DNA from: Carnobacterium mobile DSM 4848
GTDB taxonomy: Bacteria; Bacillota; Bacilli; Lactobacillales; Carnobacteriaceae
NCBI RefSeq assembly: GCF_000744825.1
Contig: NZ_JQMR01000001.1
Span: forward strand, 1,721,501 to 1,785,500
DNA: 64,000 nucleotides
Direction of reading: 5' to 3'
Below the pieces are notes generated by a model. The model was not told the origin of the DNA, searched no databases, and saw only the letters and a program-made list of their open reading frames with translations. The translations under genes and the position numbers were made by a program. Below are positions 50,978-58,346 of this stretch, piece after piece (the first letter of the stretch is position 1; each line of letters opens with the position of its first letter).

Positions 50978-51168
50978 GGTAGTTACTACCGACACCATCG
51001 ACAAATTAGGTGTTGCGAAAGTAGGTAACTCCAAACCATATAAGAGTAAAAGGCTGCTATCTAAAGGTAATAAGGTTGTTTTATAGTTAAAACCAAGAAA
51101 TGCTTGCATATTTACTTGCACTTGGAACAGAAAAAAACATATTTTGCAGGAGAGGTGGAGGTGAACTA
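50978..51168. other. Short gap before the coiled-coil genes
   Basis: Nothing clearly coding. It ends with AGGAGAGGTGGAGG, the ribosome site of the next gene. Confidence 0.4.
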
Positions 51169-51621
51169 TTGGAAGATGTGCAAATTTATGACCTACAGGA
51201 AAAGCGAGACGATATAAACAAATGGCTAAACCTCCCCTACTCTATTGCTGAATTGGAGTATGAGCTAAAAACATTTAGCCAAAGCTACTACCAAGAACAC
51301 AGCTTCTACTCTCATACTATTTATGACGAGATACATGGCGTAATTACCGAAGCCCCTAGAGTTGAAGATGTAGCAATCAACTTAGCAGATAGTTCTTTAG
51401 TGCTTGAAAGCCATATAAAGCGAAATAAGGCAGAATACAAGTTATTTGAACAGTATGTGTCGCGTTTACCCGTGTTTGAAGTAGATAGCTTAAACGATAA
51501 GGAAGTAACCGAATTATGCAGTGTCATACAAGAAATCAAGAAAATTTCCCGAACAAATAATATAGATTTAAAAATCAAGTTAGAAAAAGAATTTAAAAAT
51601 AGAATGGAGAAATTAATATGA
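51169..51621 (+). CDS. Hypothetical helical satellite protein
   Basis: A 150-residue protein, LEDVQIYDLQEKRDDINKWL opening, rich in Glu, Lys and Tyr and mostly helical. The TTG at 51169 is chosen because AGGTGGAGG ends 8 bases before it; an upstream ATG at 51100 has no ribosome site. Stop overlaps the next start by 4 bases. No recognised domain. Confidence 0.6.
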   Translation: MEDVQIYDLQEKRDDINKWLNLPYSIAELEYELKTFSQSYYQEHSFYSHTIYDEIHGVITEAPRVEDVAINLADSSLVLESHIKRNKAEYKLFEQYVSRLPVFEVDSLNDKEVTELCSVIQEIKKISRTNNIDLKIKLEKEFKNRMEKLI

Positions 51622-52259
51622 ACATTGAAGAATTTACAGCAGATAGACAAGCTAAAATGAAACGTGTGGACGATTTACGTAAACAAGTGGAAGTAGATAA
51701 AGCAGAGCTGCAAGAGCTGGAACTGGTTTATAATACGGCTTTAATAGAGGGTAATGATAGTGAAGCTGATAAGCTATTCCCAGAATTAACTTCACTTAAA
51801 GATAAAATTAAGAGTAGCAGTTACAAAGCGGACAAATTGGAGTTTTTAAATGCTGAAGCAATTCATAAAAATGCAGAAGAAACTTTCTTACATTTGAAAT
51901 CTATTCAAGCAGAGTATGAGAAAAAGGCTAAAAAATTAGATGATGAAATGAAACCTATTGAAGAAAAAGCATTGAAATTGCTGCATAAGTCTGACGAATT
52001 AGTAAATGAATATCGAGAAGTGACACAAGAGTATTTTAGATTAGCGGACAACTACAAAGTAAGCACAACTAATAAAGGTCTATCACGTTACAGCTCCTTA
52101 GATGTATTCAAAGAAACAGGCGTGAGAGTAAATGGCTATGGTGTAGTAGCTGAAAAAGATAGTGGCCGACCAACTGGCTCTAATCAATCGAACGATCATA
52201 CGGAAGAAAGTACCATTTCAGATTTCGCGAAATCAAACAGACTTATTGGAGGGAAATAA
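51618..52259 (+). CDS. Coiled-coil protein with C-terminal DFAKSNR motif
   Basis: A 213-residue protein. Long coiled coils (about 5-55 and 85-150) are followed by a flexible part and the tail ISDFAKSNRLIGGK. The plan resembles phage scaffold or head-associated proteins but I recognise no family. The next gene, one base downstream, ends in nearly the same tail, which suggests a shared docking site. Confidence 0.6.
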   Translation: MNIEEFTADRQAKMKRVDDLRKQVEVDKAELQELELVYNTALIEGNDSEADKLFPELTSLKDKIKSSSYKADKLEFLNAEAIHKNAEETFLHLKSIQAEYEKKAKKLDDEMKPIEEKALKLLHKSDELVNEYREVTQEYFRLADNYKVSTTNKGLSRYSSLDVFKETGVRVNGYGVVAEKDSGRPTGSNQSNDHTEESTISDFAKSNRLIGGK

Positions 52260-52260
52260 T

Positions 52261-52518
52261 ATGACAAAATTAAACTATGAACGAATGTACAAAGATTTGA
52301 CAAATAAGATCGTTACGTTGAAAGGTACTGATCCATTAGGGCAAAAGGTGGAAACCAAGACCGTTATTAATCTACTGAACATAGTAGAAGACCACGAGAA
52401 AGAACTTGTCAAAAGTGAAGCACCAGAACAAATTGAATCGACTAACAGCGAGCCAACCGATCAGCCAGCCAATCTTATTAGAGATTTTGCTAGGAGTAAT
52501 CGTATCGTTAAAGACTAA
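52261..52518 (+). CDS. Small protein with C-terminal DFARSNR motif
   Basis: An 85-residue protein starting MTKLNYERMYKDLTNKIVTL, with a Glu/Ser/Pro-rich linker (about 50-70) and the tail LIRDFARSNRIVKD, matching the upstream product's C-terminus. GGAGGGAAATAAT precedes the ATG. Confidence 0.6.
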   Translation: MTKLNYERMYKDLTNKIVTLKGTDPLGQKVETKTVINLLNIVEDHEKELVKSEAPEQIESTNSEPTDQPANLIRDFARSNRIVKD

Positions 52519-52537
52519 GTAACTGGGGGAAAGACTA

Positions 52538-52828
52538 ATGAAAAATAAAAAACTCTTGAAGAAAAAAGAGAAAGTTCGATCCATATATATCCATAAAGAT
52601 GGAGTTTTGAGCCATGTAACTGTCGGAGAACAAGGTGTTATATCGATAAAACTCGATAAGTGGTCCGCTTTAATAAAAATGGATAACGGACAGAAACTTA
52701 TTATTGATCAAGTTGAAGGTGTAGCAATAGAGGACAATAAAGGAATCATATCTACTTTTGTAAAAAATAAAATGGGAAAACTTAAAAAAATAAGAAATGA
52801 GGAAAAGTATGAAAAAAACAGTAAATAA
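52538..52828 (+). CDS. Hypothetical basic satellite protein
   Basis: A 96-residue protein with lysine-rich ends (MKNKKLLKKKEKVRSIYIHKD) and a beta-rich middle (VTVGEQGVISIKLDKWSALI). TGGGGGAAAG precedes the ATG. Possibly nucleic-acid binding; no domain recognised. Confidence 0.55.
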   Translation: MKNKKLLKKKEKVRSIYIHKDGVLSHVTVGEQGVISIKLDKWSALIKMDNGQKLIIDQVEGVAIEDNKGIISTFVKNKMGKLKKIRNEEKYEKNSK

Positions 52829-52943
52829 ATTATTTGTCTGGTTTGTAATATTTATTTTTGGATCCGTTACATTAGGTATGGCGTTATGGCTACTTGGTTT
52901 TATATGGACTGGTGTTCTTGAATTATGGAGTGCGCTGTTATAA
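52809..52943 (+). CDS. Small membrane protein (44 residues)
   Basis: MKKTVNKLFVWFVIFIFGSV and a further hydrophobic stretch, one or two membrane spans. It starts within the last codons of the previous gene in another frame, with GAGGAAAAG just before the ATG. It is too short for a confident role. Confidence 0.5.
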   Translation: MKKTVNKLFVWFVIFIFGSVTLGMALWLLGFIWTGVLELWSALL

Positions 52944-52959
52944 ACCAATAGGAAGGATA

Positions 52960-53121
52960 ATGCAAATGGATAATATTAAATTGACAGAAAATGCAGTATA
53001 CGTCGTTAAAAATGGAAAACTAGAGTTAGTAGATATGCCTAAAAGTGGTTTTGGTAAGACTATTTTAAATTGGCAAGATGGCAAGGTAATAAGCAAGGAA
53101 ATAAGTTACACAATTCGATAA
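52960..53121 (+). CDS. XtrA/DUF3954-like small phage protein
   Basis: A 53-residue protein with NAVYVVKNGKLELVDMPKSG and FGKTILNWQDGKVISKE. The pattern V..G.L..V..P.SGFG....WQ.GKV resembles DUF3954/XtrA proteins of Firmicute phages. The ATG at 52960 follows AGGAAGGATA; earlier in-frame codons lack a ribosome site. Confidence 0.6.
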   Translation: MQMDNIKLTENAVYVVKNGKLELVDMPKSGFGKTILNWQDGKVISKEISYTIR

Positions 53122-53146
53122 CTAAATAGCTACTGTACAAAACAGG

Positions 53147-53188
53147 GCGTTAGTTGAGTGATCTAAATCACTTAATTAGCGCTCTTTT
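53147..53188 (+). terminator. Terminator upstream of the tape-measure gene
   Basis: Arms GCGTTAGTTGAGTGAT / ATCACTTAATTAGCGC (53147-53162 with 53167-53182), then TCTTTTTATTTT. It separates the early-type small genes from the tape-measure gene. Confidence 0.85.
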
Positions 53189-53268
53189 TATTTTACTTGA
53201 AAGAAGGTGGTTAAGAGAACAAGGGTGGGAGGATGGCGCAACATAAAGAGAAAGAAAGGTGAGAATAA

Positions 53269-55578
53269 ATGAGTCAATATTCAGTTGAAGCAATATTGAA
53301 AGCAAGTGGTGTGGAAAATTTCCAAAAAGCGTTCTCTAAAGCAGAAGAAGCCGTAAAAAAATTTAAAGATGCTGGCGCTAAATTCGGCGAGATAGGTAGT
53401 AGTTTCCAAGACGTTGGTAAATCAATGACCAAGGGCATAACCGCTCCTGTAGTAGCTGGTATAGGCGCAGTAGTTAAATCATACGCTGATTTAGAACAAG
53501 CAGTCGGTGGGATTGAAACGCTGTTCAAAGGCTCGGCAAGTGGCGTGATAAAAAACTCTGAATCAGCCTACAAGCGAGCTGGAGTGTCGGGCGTTAAGTA
53601 TATGGAGCAAGTAACATCGTTCTCAGCCACTCTTTTACAAGGGTTAGGCGGAGATACGGAAAAAGCCGGGGCGTATGCTGATAAAGCTATTGTTGATATG
53701 TCAGACAATGCGAATAAATTCGGTACAAACATTGGAGATATTCAAAATGCTTATCAAGGTTTCGCAAAAGATAACTATACAATGCTGGATAACTTAAAAC
53801 TTGGTTATGGTGGTACTGCGGGAGAAATGGCTCGCTTAGTAAACGAGTCTGGTGTTATGGGTGATTCGTTTGAAGCAACAGCTGAAAACGTTAAAGATAT
53901 ACCGTTCGATCAATTGATAGAAGCAATCCATCAAACGCAAGTAGAAATGGACGTTACAGGAACAACAGCAAAAGAAGCGAGTGAAACAGTTAGTGGTTCG
54001 TTTGATTCTATGAAGGCAGCAGGCGCAAATTTGTTAGCCGGATTAGGGGATTCAACTGCCGATATAGGTATTTTAATGGAGAACTTAGGCTCAACAGTGC
54101 AGATATTTGCAAATAACGTAAAGGGTGTTTTATCCACAATTTGGGATAACTTGCCGTTAACAGACTTTCAAAAGTGGGTAGGTTTAATTATCGTTGGTGC
54201 TGGTCCTGTTCTGTTAGCTTTCGGGACGGTGTTAGGTGTGATAAGCAAAGTCGGTTTAGCTATCCAAGCAATGCCAGCAATACTATCTCTCTTGACAGGA
54301 CCTGTTGGTATCGTTATAGGATTGTTAGCTGGTCTAATTGCAATTGGTGTGTTAGTTGCTGCTAATTGGGACACAATAAAAGAAGCAGCTACTAATATGT
54401 TTAACTCGATTTTTCCAAACTTTGAAGAGTTTAAAAATGTAATATTAGATTTGTGGGAAACAATCAAAACCTCATTTTCTGCAGGAAACTTTGATGAAGT
54501 TTCAGCGTTAGTAGGTGTAATGGTTACTAAGATGGTTCAGTATATTAGTGATTCTATACCAATATTCTTAGAAAAAGGTTTAGAACTAGTAACTAATATT
54601 ATTAATGGAATTACACAAAAAGTGCCAGAACTCGTGCAAAAAGGACTAGAATTAATGGTTATGTTTGCAAATATACTCGCGGATAATTTACCTAAACTAT
54701 TGCGACTAGGAATGGAGTTCGTTACAAGCCTAATAAAAGGATTGACTGACAAGCTACCTGAATGGATTGCAAAAGGCGTGGAGATGGTTGTCAAAATAGT
54801 TAATTCTATTTCTCAAAATTTGCCAAAAATAATTCAAGCTGGTGGACGTATGCTTTCTTCTGCGGCAAAAGGTTTTAGGGATAAATTTCCAGAGATGTTA
54901 AATGCAGCTGTTCAATTAATAGCTAAATTATTGGCTTCTCTAATGTCTAATCTCCCCAAATTACTAGCTGCAGGAGTTAAGTTAATTCTTTCACTGGTAA
55001 AGGGACTGATTCAAACAATACCTTCTGTTTTGAGTGCAATATTCGACATGGGGTCTGGTATCGTTGAAGGTGTAACCGGTATTGATTTATTTTCAGCCGG
55101 TAAAGCGATCATTGAAGGTTTCTTACGAGGTTTAAAATCAGCATACGAAGGTGTCAAATCATTTGTAAGCGGCATAGCTGGTTGGATTGAATCCCATAAA
55201 GGTCCGATATCCTATGATAAAAAACTTTTAATTGGTGCAGGTAACGCCATCATGGGTGGTTTGAACAAAGGTTTGCAAACGAGCTTTAAAGACGTTCAGG
55301 CAACCGTTAGCGGTATGGCTGGTTCGATTTATGATACCATGAACACTTCGCCAGTAATGGACATCAACGGCTCAATCGCACGAAGTAATGCACAGGTTAA
55401 ATCAAGCGTATCGCATGAATTGAAAAACAACAGTAGTAGCAGGTTAGAAAACGCCATTATGAAGCTAGCTAACCAAGGCATCTATTTAGATGGAGATACA
55501 TTAGTTGGTGGAACGTATGCGAGATACGATAAGATGGGCGGAAATAAAACACAGTTAAACGAAAGGTGGGGCAGATAG
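53269..55578 (+). CDS. Phage tail tape-measure-like protein
   Basis: A 769-residue protein. Residues 1-260 match the start of TP901-type tape measures ([54 protein letters not shown]). Two hydrophobic segments follow (about 300-370). Residues 420-600 hold repeated amphipathic units of about 20-25 residues with a KxPE or LPKL spacing. The C-terminal third has [27 protein letters not shown]. Tape measures set tail length and enter the host membrane. It is short for the family and stands without any other tail gene. AAAGGTGAGAATAA precedes the ATG. Confidence 0.88.
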   Translation: MSQYSVEAILKASGVENFQKAFSKAEEAVKKFKDAGAKFGEIGSSFQDVGKSMTKGITAPVVAGIGAVVKSYADLEQAVGGIETLFKGSASGVIKNSESAYKRAGVSGVKYMEQVTSFSATLLQGLGGDTEKAGAYADKAIVDMSDNANKFGTNIGDIQNAYQGFAKDNYTMLDNLKLGYGGTAGEMARLVNESGVMGDSFEATAENVKDIPFDQLIEAIHQTQVEMDVTGTTAKEASETVSGSFDSMKAAGANLLAGLGDSTADIGILMENLGSTVQIFANNVKGVLSTIWDNLPLTDFQKWVGLIIVGAGPVLLAFGTVLGVISKVGLAIQAMPAILSLLTGPVGIVIGLLAGLIAIGVLVAANWDTIKEAATNMFNSIFPNFEEFKNVILDLWETIKTSFSAGNFDEVSALVGVMVTKMVQYISDSIPIFLEKGLELVTNIINGITQKVPELVQKGLELMVMFANILADNLPKLLRLGMEFVTSLIKGLTDKLPEWIAKGVEMVVKIVNSISQNLPKIIQAGGRMLSSAAKGFRDKFPEMLNAAVQLIAKLLASLMSNLPKLLAAGVKLILSLVKGLIQTIPSVLSAIFDMGSGIVEGVTGIDLFSAGKAIIEGFLRGLKSAYEGVKSFVSGIAGWIESHKGPISYDKKLLIGAGNAIMGGLNKGLQTSFKDVQATVSGMAGSIYDTMNTSPVMDINGSIARSNAQVKSSVSHELKNNSSSRLENAIMKLANQGIYLDGDTLVGGTYARYDKMGGNKTQLNERWGR

Positions 55579-55585
55579 ACGAGGT

Positions 55586-55616
55586 AGGACTACCTAAATT
55601 CGGTAGTCCTTTCATT
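55586..55616 (+). terminator. Terminator after the tape-measure gene
   Basis: Perfect 9-bp arms AGGACTACC / GGTAGTCCT (55586-55594 with 55602-55610), then TTCATTATT. Confidence 0.75.
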
Positions 55617-55764
55617 ATTAATTATCAAATACTTTTTTAGAATTGACTTACAGATAGTTATACCTTTGGATTATGAAATGAGCTTAGGATGCTTCTAACA
55701 GGCACAAGTAAGATAACTAGTTTTTTGTTTTTTTATTTTCCATATCCTTCAATTCGTAACTCAT

Positions 55765-55795
55765 GGGTAGTCCATAATTGGACTACCCTATTTTA
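55765..55795 (+). repeat. Second GGTAGTCC hairpin
   Basis: Arms GGGTAGTCC / GGACTACCC (55765-55773 with 55780-55788), followed by TATTTTATA. It repeats the stem sequence of the hairpin at 55586 and ends 60 bases before the DUF771 gene. Confidence 0.6.
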
Positions 55796-55851
55796 TATAC
55801 ATTGGCAACAAAAAGCAGTACAATAAACCTTAAATATAAGGAGGTCAAACC

Positions 55852-56166
55852 ATGCAGCAACTAGAAGCTATCGTAAAAGTTGTTATTCCAGAAGAAATGA
55901 TATTAGTCAAAAAAGTTGAATACGAAGAATTGCAAAATGACAAAAAAACTGGCTGGGGAAACTTGCAATGGCTGCTTAAGGAGACAGAAATAAAAAGTCC
56001 TCAAACAATCAAAGAAAAAGTCCTTTATCCATTCAGGCAAGAACTCGAAGACTTTGTTTACTATCCTGACGAAGGTCAAAACTGGAAATTTAATAAAAAA
56101 CCAATGGTGAAATGGCTAGAAGAAAACTTCAAAAGAGTGTGGAACCGAAAAAACATGGTCTTGTAA
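55852..56166 (+). CDS. DUF771 family protein
   Basis: A 104-residue protein. The N-terminal strand and helix (VKKVEYEELQNDKKTGWGNLQWLL) and the C-terminal part (FVYYPDEGQNWKFNKKPMVKWLEENFKRVW) are the DUF771 pattern found in Firmicute phages and satellites. It looks like a small DNA-binding HTH protein related to excisionases. AAGGAGGTCAAACC precedes the ATG. Confidence 0.75.
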   Translation: MQQLEAIVKVVIPEEMILVKKVEYEELQNDKKTGWGNLQWLLKETEIKSPQTIKEKVLYPFRQELEDFVYYPDEGQNWKFNKKPMVKWLEENFKRVWNRKNMVL

Positions 56167-56257
56167 TAAAATTGCATGATTGTAAAATAATATAATTTTA
56201 CTACTGTTGTTTAAAAAAACTAATGGTATATAAAATAAATAATTGGAGGTCTAACTC

Positions 56258-56524
56258 ATGCCTAAACCAATCACGATAAACATCGAAGAAGTGAACCAAG
56301 ATCCGGAACGGGCAGAAATAAAATACGGAAATAAAGCAGTCGTTTGTAAACTTTATAGCTTGAACAAATCAACATTGAATGACTGGCTAAAAGATATGCG
56401 CGGCAATCCTAAGTTCGCTGAAGGAGTCATAAACCCTACTCATAAAATTGTACTGATCCACTTAGACACTTTCGAAGATTACTTTAGGTGGTTAGAAAAG
56501 AACCGGTATAAAAGAAAAAAATGA
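56258..56524 (+). CDS. Small HTH protein, excisionase-like
   Basis: An 88-residue protein with VCKLYSLNKSTLNDWLKDMRG and a C-terminal wing-like part (VLIHLDTFEDYFRWLEKN). The TLNDW helix is shared with the HTH protein at 45076-45354, and the overall plan resembles the preceding DUF771 protein. A recombination-directionality or regulatory role is possible. TTGGAGGTC precedes the ATG. Confidence 0.55.
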   Translation: MPKPITINIEEVNQDPERAEIKYGNKAVVCKLYSLNKSTLNDWLKDMRGNPKFAEGVINPTHKIVLIHLDTFEDYFRWLEKNRYKRKK

Positions 56525-56543
56525 ATCGAATGGAGGTGTAACC

Positions 56544-56690
56544 ATGCCTACAAAAAACAATAAAACAAAATTTACTGTTATCAATTACGACAAAAACGGA
56601 AAGGTCATTCATGACTTATCAAAGTTAGTTGTTCCGAGAGAATGGCAAATTGATCTATTGAAAACAATCAATCGGAATAATGGCTTTTAA
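56544..56690 (+). CDS. Small hypothetical phage-type protein (48 residues)
   Basis: MPTKNNKTKFTVINYDKNGK followed by VIHDLSKLVVPREWQ. Short strand-helix proteins of this sort are common in Lactobacillales phages and satellites. AATGGAGGTG precedes the ATG, 19 bases after the previous stop. Confidence 0.6.
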   Translation: MPTKNNKTKFTVINYDKNGKVIHDLSKLVVPREWQIDLLKTINRNNGF

Positions 56691-57100
56691 AAGGGTTGAA
56701 AAAGCGCTTTTTTGTGATAACTAAACTATCTATAATGAGTGTTTGTCTGCCAGCTAAAAGGTCACTTGGGATTTGATTAGCCGAAGCCAAAGTTAGACAG
56801 GTAATTTTTCTCTTTCTCTAATGCTGAATGAAGAACTTGCACTGACAACCTATTTTTACCACGATTGAAAGAGGTGTATCAGGTATAAATAGTGAATGGA
56901 AAAATTGTATAACGGACATGAATGCTTCTTGTGGTAGTTGGATTGACTAAACTATCTATAAAATATAAATTTCTATAAAAGAGTTTATTATACGTGAAAA
57001 ATACTCAATAATGAAAGAAATGTGACGGAAAACAACTCTTCATCTTAAGTGGTTTGAGATAAAATGCTTGATAAGCATTATTACAAGATGTAAGATGTAA
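56691..57100. other. Gene-free stretch with a 16-bp direct repeat
   Basis: No supportable gene. ACTAAACTATCTATAA occurs at 56720-56735 and again at 56946-56961. The first copy contains a good -10 (TATAAT, 56731-56736). The purpose of the repeat is unknown. Confidence 0.4.
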
Positions 57101-57270
57101 TAGAAGATAAGTTCAAAGCCATCTAGCGCCTTATCTTCTTTCTCAGAAACATTACCCATGTTTGCAGACGTGGAAAAAAGAGTGCACCACGTTGCCTGAC
57201 GGAGGCATGATATCCGATCGTTGGTCCCGCATGAGACGTCTTCATGCTTGCGCTCTTATTTTTTTTGTAT
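57101..57270 (+). ncRNA. Candidate structured RNA before the nuclease-like gene
   Basis: A dense run of hairpins: AGAAGATAAG / CTTATCTTCT near 57104-57142; ACGTGG / CCACGT (57168 and 57187), which competes with CCATGT / ACGTGG; and AGAGTGCA / TGCGCTCT near 57178-57256, enclosing TGCCT-GACGG-AGGCA and GCATGA-GACGTCT-TCATGC. A run of T follows at 57260. The last part is a multi-branched structure with an intrinsic terminator at its end, 30-40 bases before the next gene. I do not recognise a known RNA family. Confidence 0.5.
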
Positions 57271-57295
57271 TTTTTAGAGAGAGGTTGCTGCTTTT

Positions 57296-57877
57296 TTGGA
57301 AAATGTTAATTCTGTAAAAGATAGTAATACTACTCATCTTTTAAGTATATATAATAATTATCGTAAAAATTATCATGGGAAAATGGTCACAATTACTACT
57401 GGATACAAACCTTTTTCCACAATAGAAATAACATTTAATGAAAAACAATTACCTCACTTGTTAGGTTTACATAAAATTGATAAAGATAAAGCTTCTAAGC
57501 AATTAACGAGAATTAAAAATGAGACTCTAACTTATCAGACTTTAAAAAAAAATGACAATTTCTATCAAATAAAAGATAGAATAAAATACTTTTCTTTTAT
57601 AGATGATGTGTTTATTTTTCAAAAAGTTAAGCAATGTATATGTGTTTCAAAAGAAGATAGCAGAAATATTATGAGATTAGACATTGTCTTTTTAGAGGAC
57701 AATATCGAGAGGGTTCTTAATTTAGGACTTAGAAAAGACTTTTCTGGAAAATACGCGCCAGTTACATTCTTTGTTAGCAAAAATAAAGTAAAAAGTTATC
57801 CTTCGTCTAAAAGAGCGAAAATAGAAACTTTAGAATGGGATACAAGTTTGAGTTTATTAGAAAAATCAAAAAAATAA
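57296..57877 (+). CDS. Putative PBECR4-like nuclease (satellite cargo)
   Basis: A 193-residue protein. The segment LPHLLGLHKIDKDKA (about 52-66) and the following helix-strand pattern recall PBECR4 domains (BECR-fold, RelE/barnase-like nucleases of phages and mobile elements); this is from memory and not certain. The start is weak: TTG at 57296, with AGAGAGAGG about 12 bases upstream and no in-frame ATG nearby. It lies next to attR, the usual cargo slot of satellites, behind the structured RNA. Confidence 0.5.
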   Translation: MENVNSVKDSNTTHLLSIYNNYRKNYHGKMVTITTGYKPFSTIEITFNEKQLPHLLGLHKIDKDKASKQLTRIKNETLTYQTLKKNDNFYQIKDRIKYFSFIDDVFIFQKVKQCICVSKEDSRNIMRLDIVFLEDNIERVLNLGLRKDFSGKYAPVTFFVSKNKVKSYPSSKRAKIETLEWDTSLSLLEKSKK

Positions 57878-57883
57878 CTTCCT

Positions 57884-57925
57884 TAATCCCCTACTTCTTA
57901 ATAGAGTTAGGGTATTTTTTGTTTA
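57884..57925 (+). terminator. Terminator after the nuclease-like gene
   Basis: CCCCTA / TAGGG arms with a loose loop, followed by TATTTTTTG. Confidence 0.55.
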
Positions 57926-57962
57926 TTCCTAAAAATCCACTCTTCATAGAGTAGTTTAATAT

Positions 57963-58012
57963 CCAATGCCCTGCTTTTAGTAGTAGTTTTGCTTGCATGA
58001 TTTCCCTGCATA
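57963..58012. repeat. Repeats near attR (inverted ACTA..GCAGGGCATTGG and arm motifs)
   Basis: CCAATGCCCTGC (57963-57974) is the inverse of the repeat at 44012 and 45363. GCTTGCATGA (57991-58000) and CCCTGCATA (58004-58012) resemble the CCTTGCATA arm pair near attL. Confidence 0.5.
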
Positions 58013-58118
58013 CGTTATTAAATGTATTTATATCTATTTTACTATTTTTCTAGTTCCTTCTATATAATACTGCTAAATATCACACTAATTAAAAGCTATT
58101 AAAACACCTACTTCTAAA

Positions 58119-58133
58119 CCAGTAGGGACCATA
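58119..58133 (+). other. attR core repeat
   Basis: CCAGTAGGGACCATA, identical to the tRNA-Val end at 42716-42730. The tRNA's original downstream DNA continues from here. Confidence 0.9.
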
Positions 58134-58138
58134 TAGGT

Positions 58139-58187
58139 TAATCAATAAAGACACCGGATATCCAATATCTGGTGTCTTTATTGATTA
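58139..58187 (+). terminator. Displaced terminator of tRNA-Val
   Basis: Arms of 23 bases (58139-58161 with 58165-58187, one G-T pair) begin 6 bases after the attR core. In the uninterrupted chromosome this hairpin would end tRNA-Val transcription. Confidence 0.8.
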
Positions 58188-58346
58188 ACTCGTCGAATTT
58201 TAGAAAAATCTGATTGCACTATCTATTAAAAAAAACTAAAAAAACTTTTGATTAAGCATTGCACTTAGCTTAGATTTGTTATACAGTTATACAGATGAAC
58301 CTGTGAAACAAAATAGTGTTTCACACTATCAAAAGGAGTTGTCTTT

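Larger units (their letters stand above)
42716..58133. mobile_element. PICI-like phage satellite integrated at tRNA-Val
   Basis: A 15.4-kb element bounded by the direct repeat CCAGTAGGGACCATA (42716-42730 and 58119-58133). Contents in order: integrase and repressor leftward, then rightward Cro-like protein, HTH protein, small genes, primase-polymerase, D5 helicase, iteron origin, a run of tiny proteins, TerS-like HTH protein, coiled-coil proteins, tape-measure-like protein, DUF771-like proteins, and a candidate nuclease near the right end. No TerL, portal, capsid, lysis, relaxase or type IV genes were found. Size, order and gene set match Gram-positive phage satellites rather than a prophage or ICE. 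Confidence 0.85.

Noticed and set aside
57101-57270. ToxIN-type type III antitoxin RNA
   Set aside because: No tandem repeats of about 35 bases are present and the following protein has no ToxN/AbiQ features, so the label is not justified.
42716-58133. Reading the element as a complete prophage
   Set aside because: No large terminase, portal, capsid, tail tube, holin or lysin is present; one tape-measure gene is not enough.
42716-58133. Reading the element as an ICE or IME
   Set aside because: No relaxase, coupling protein or type IV secretion gene was found, and I saw no oriT-like site.
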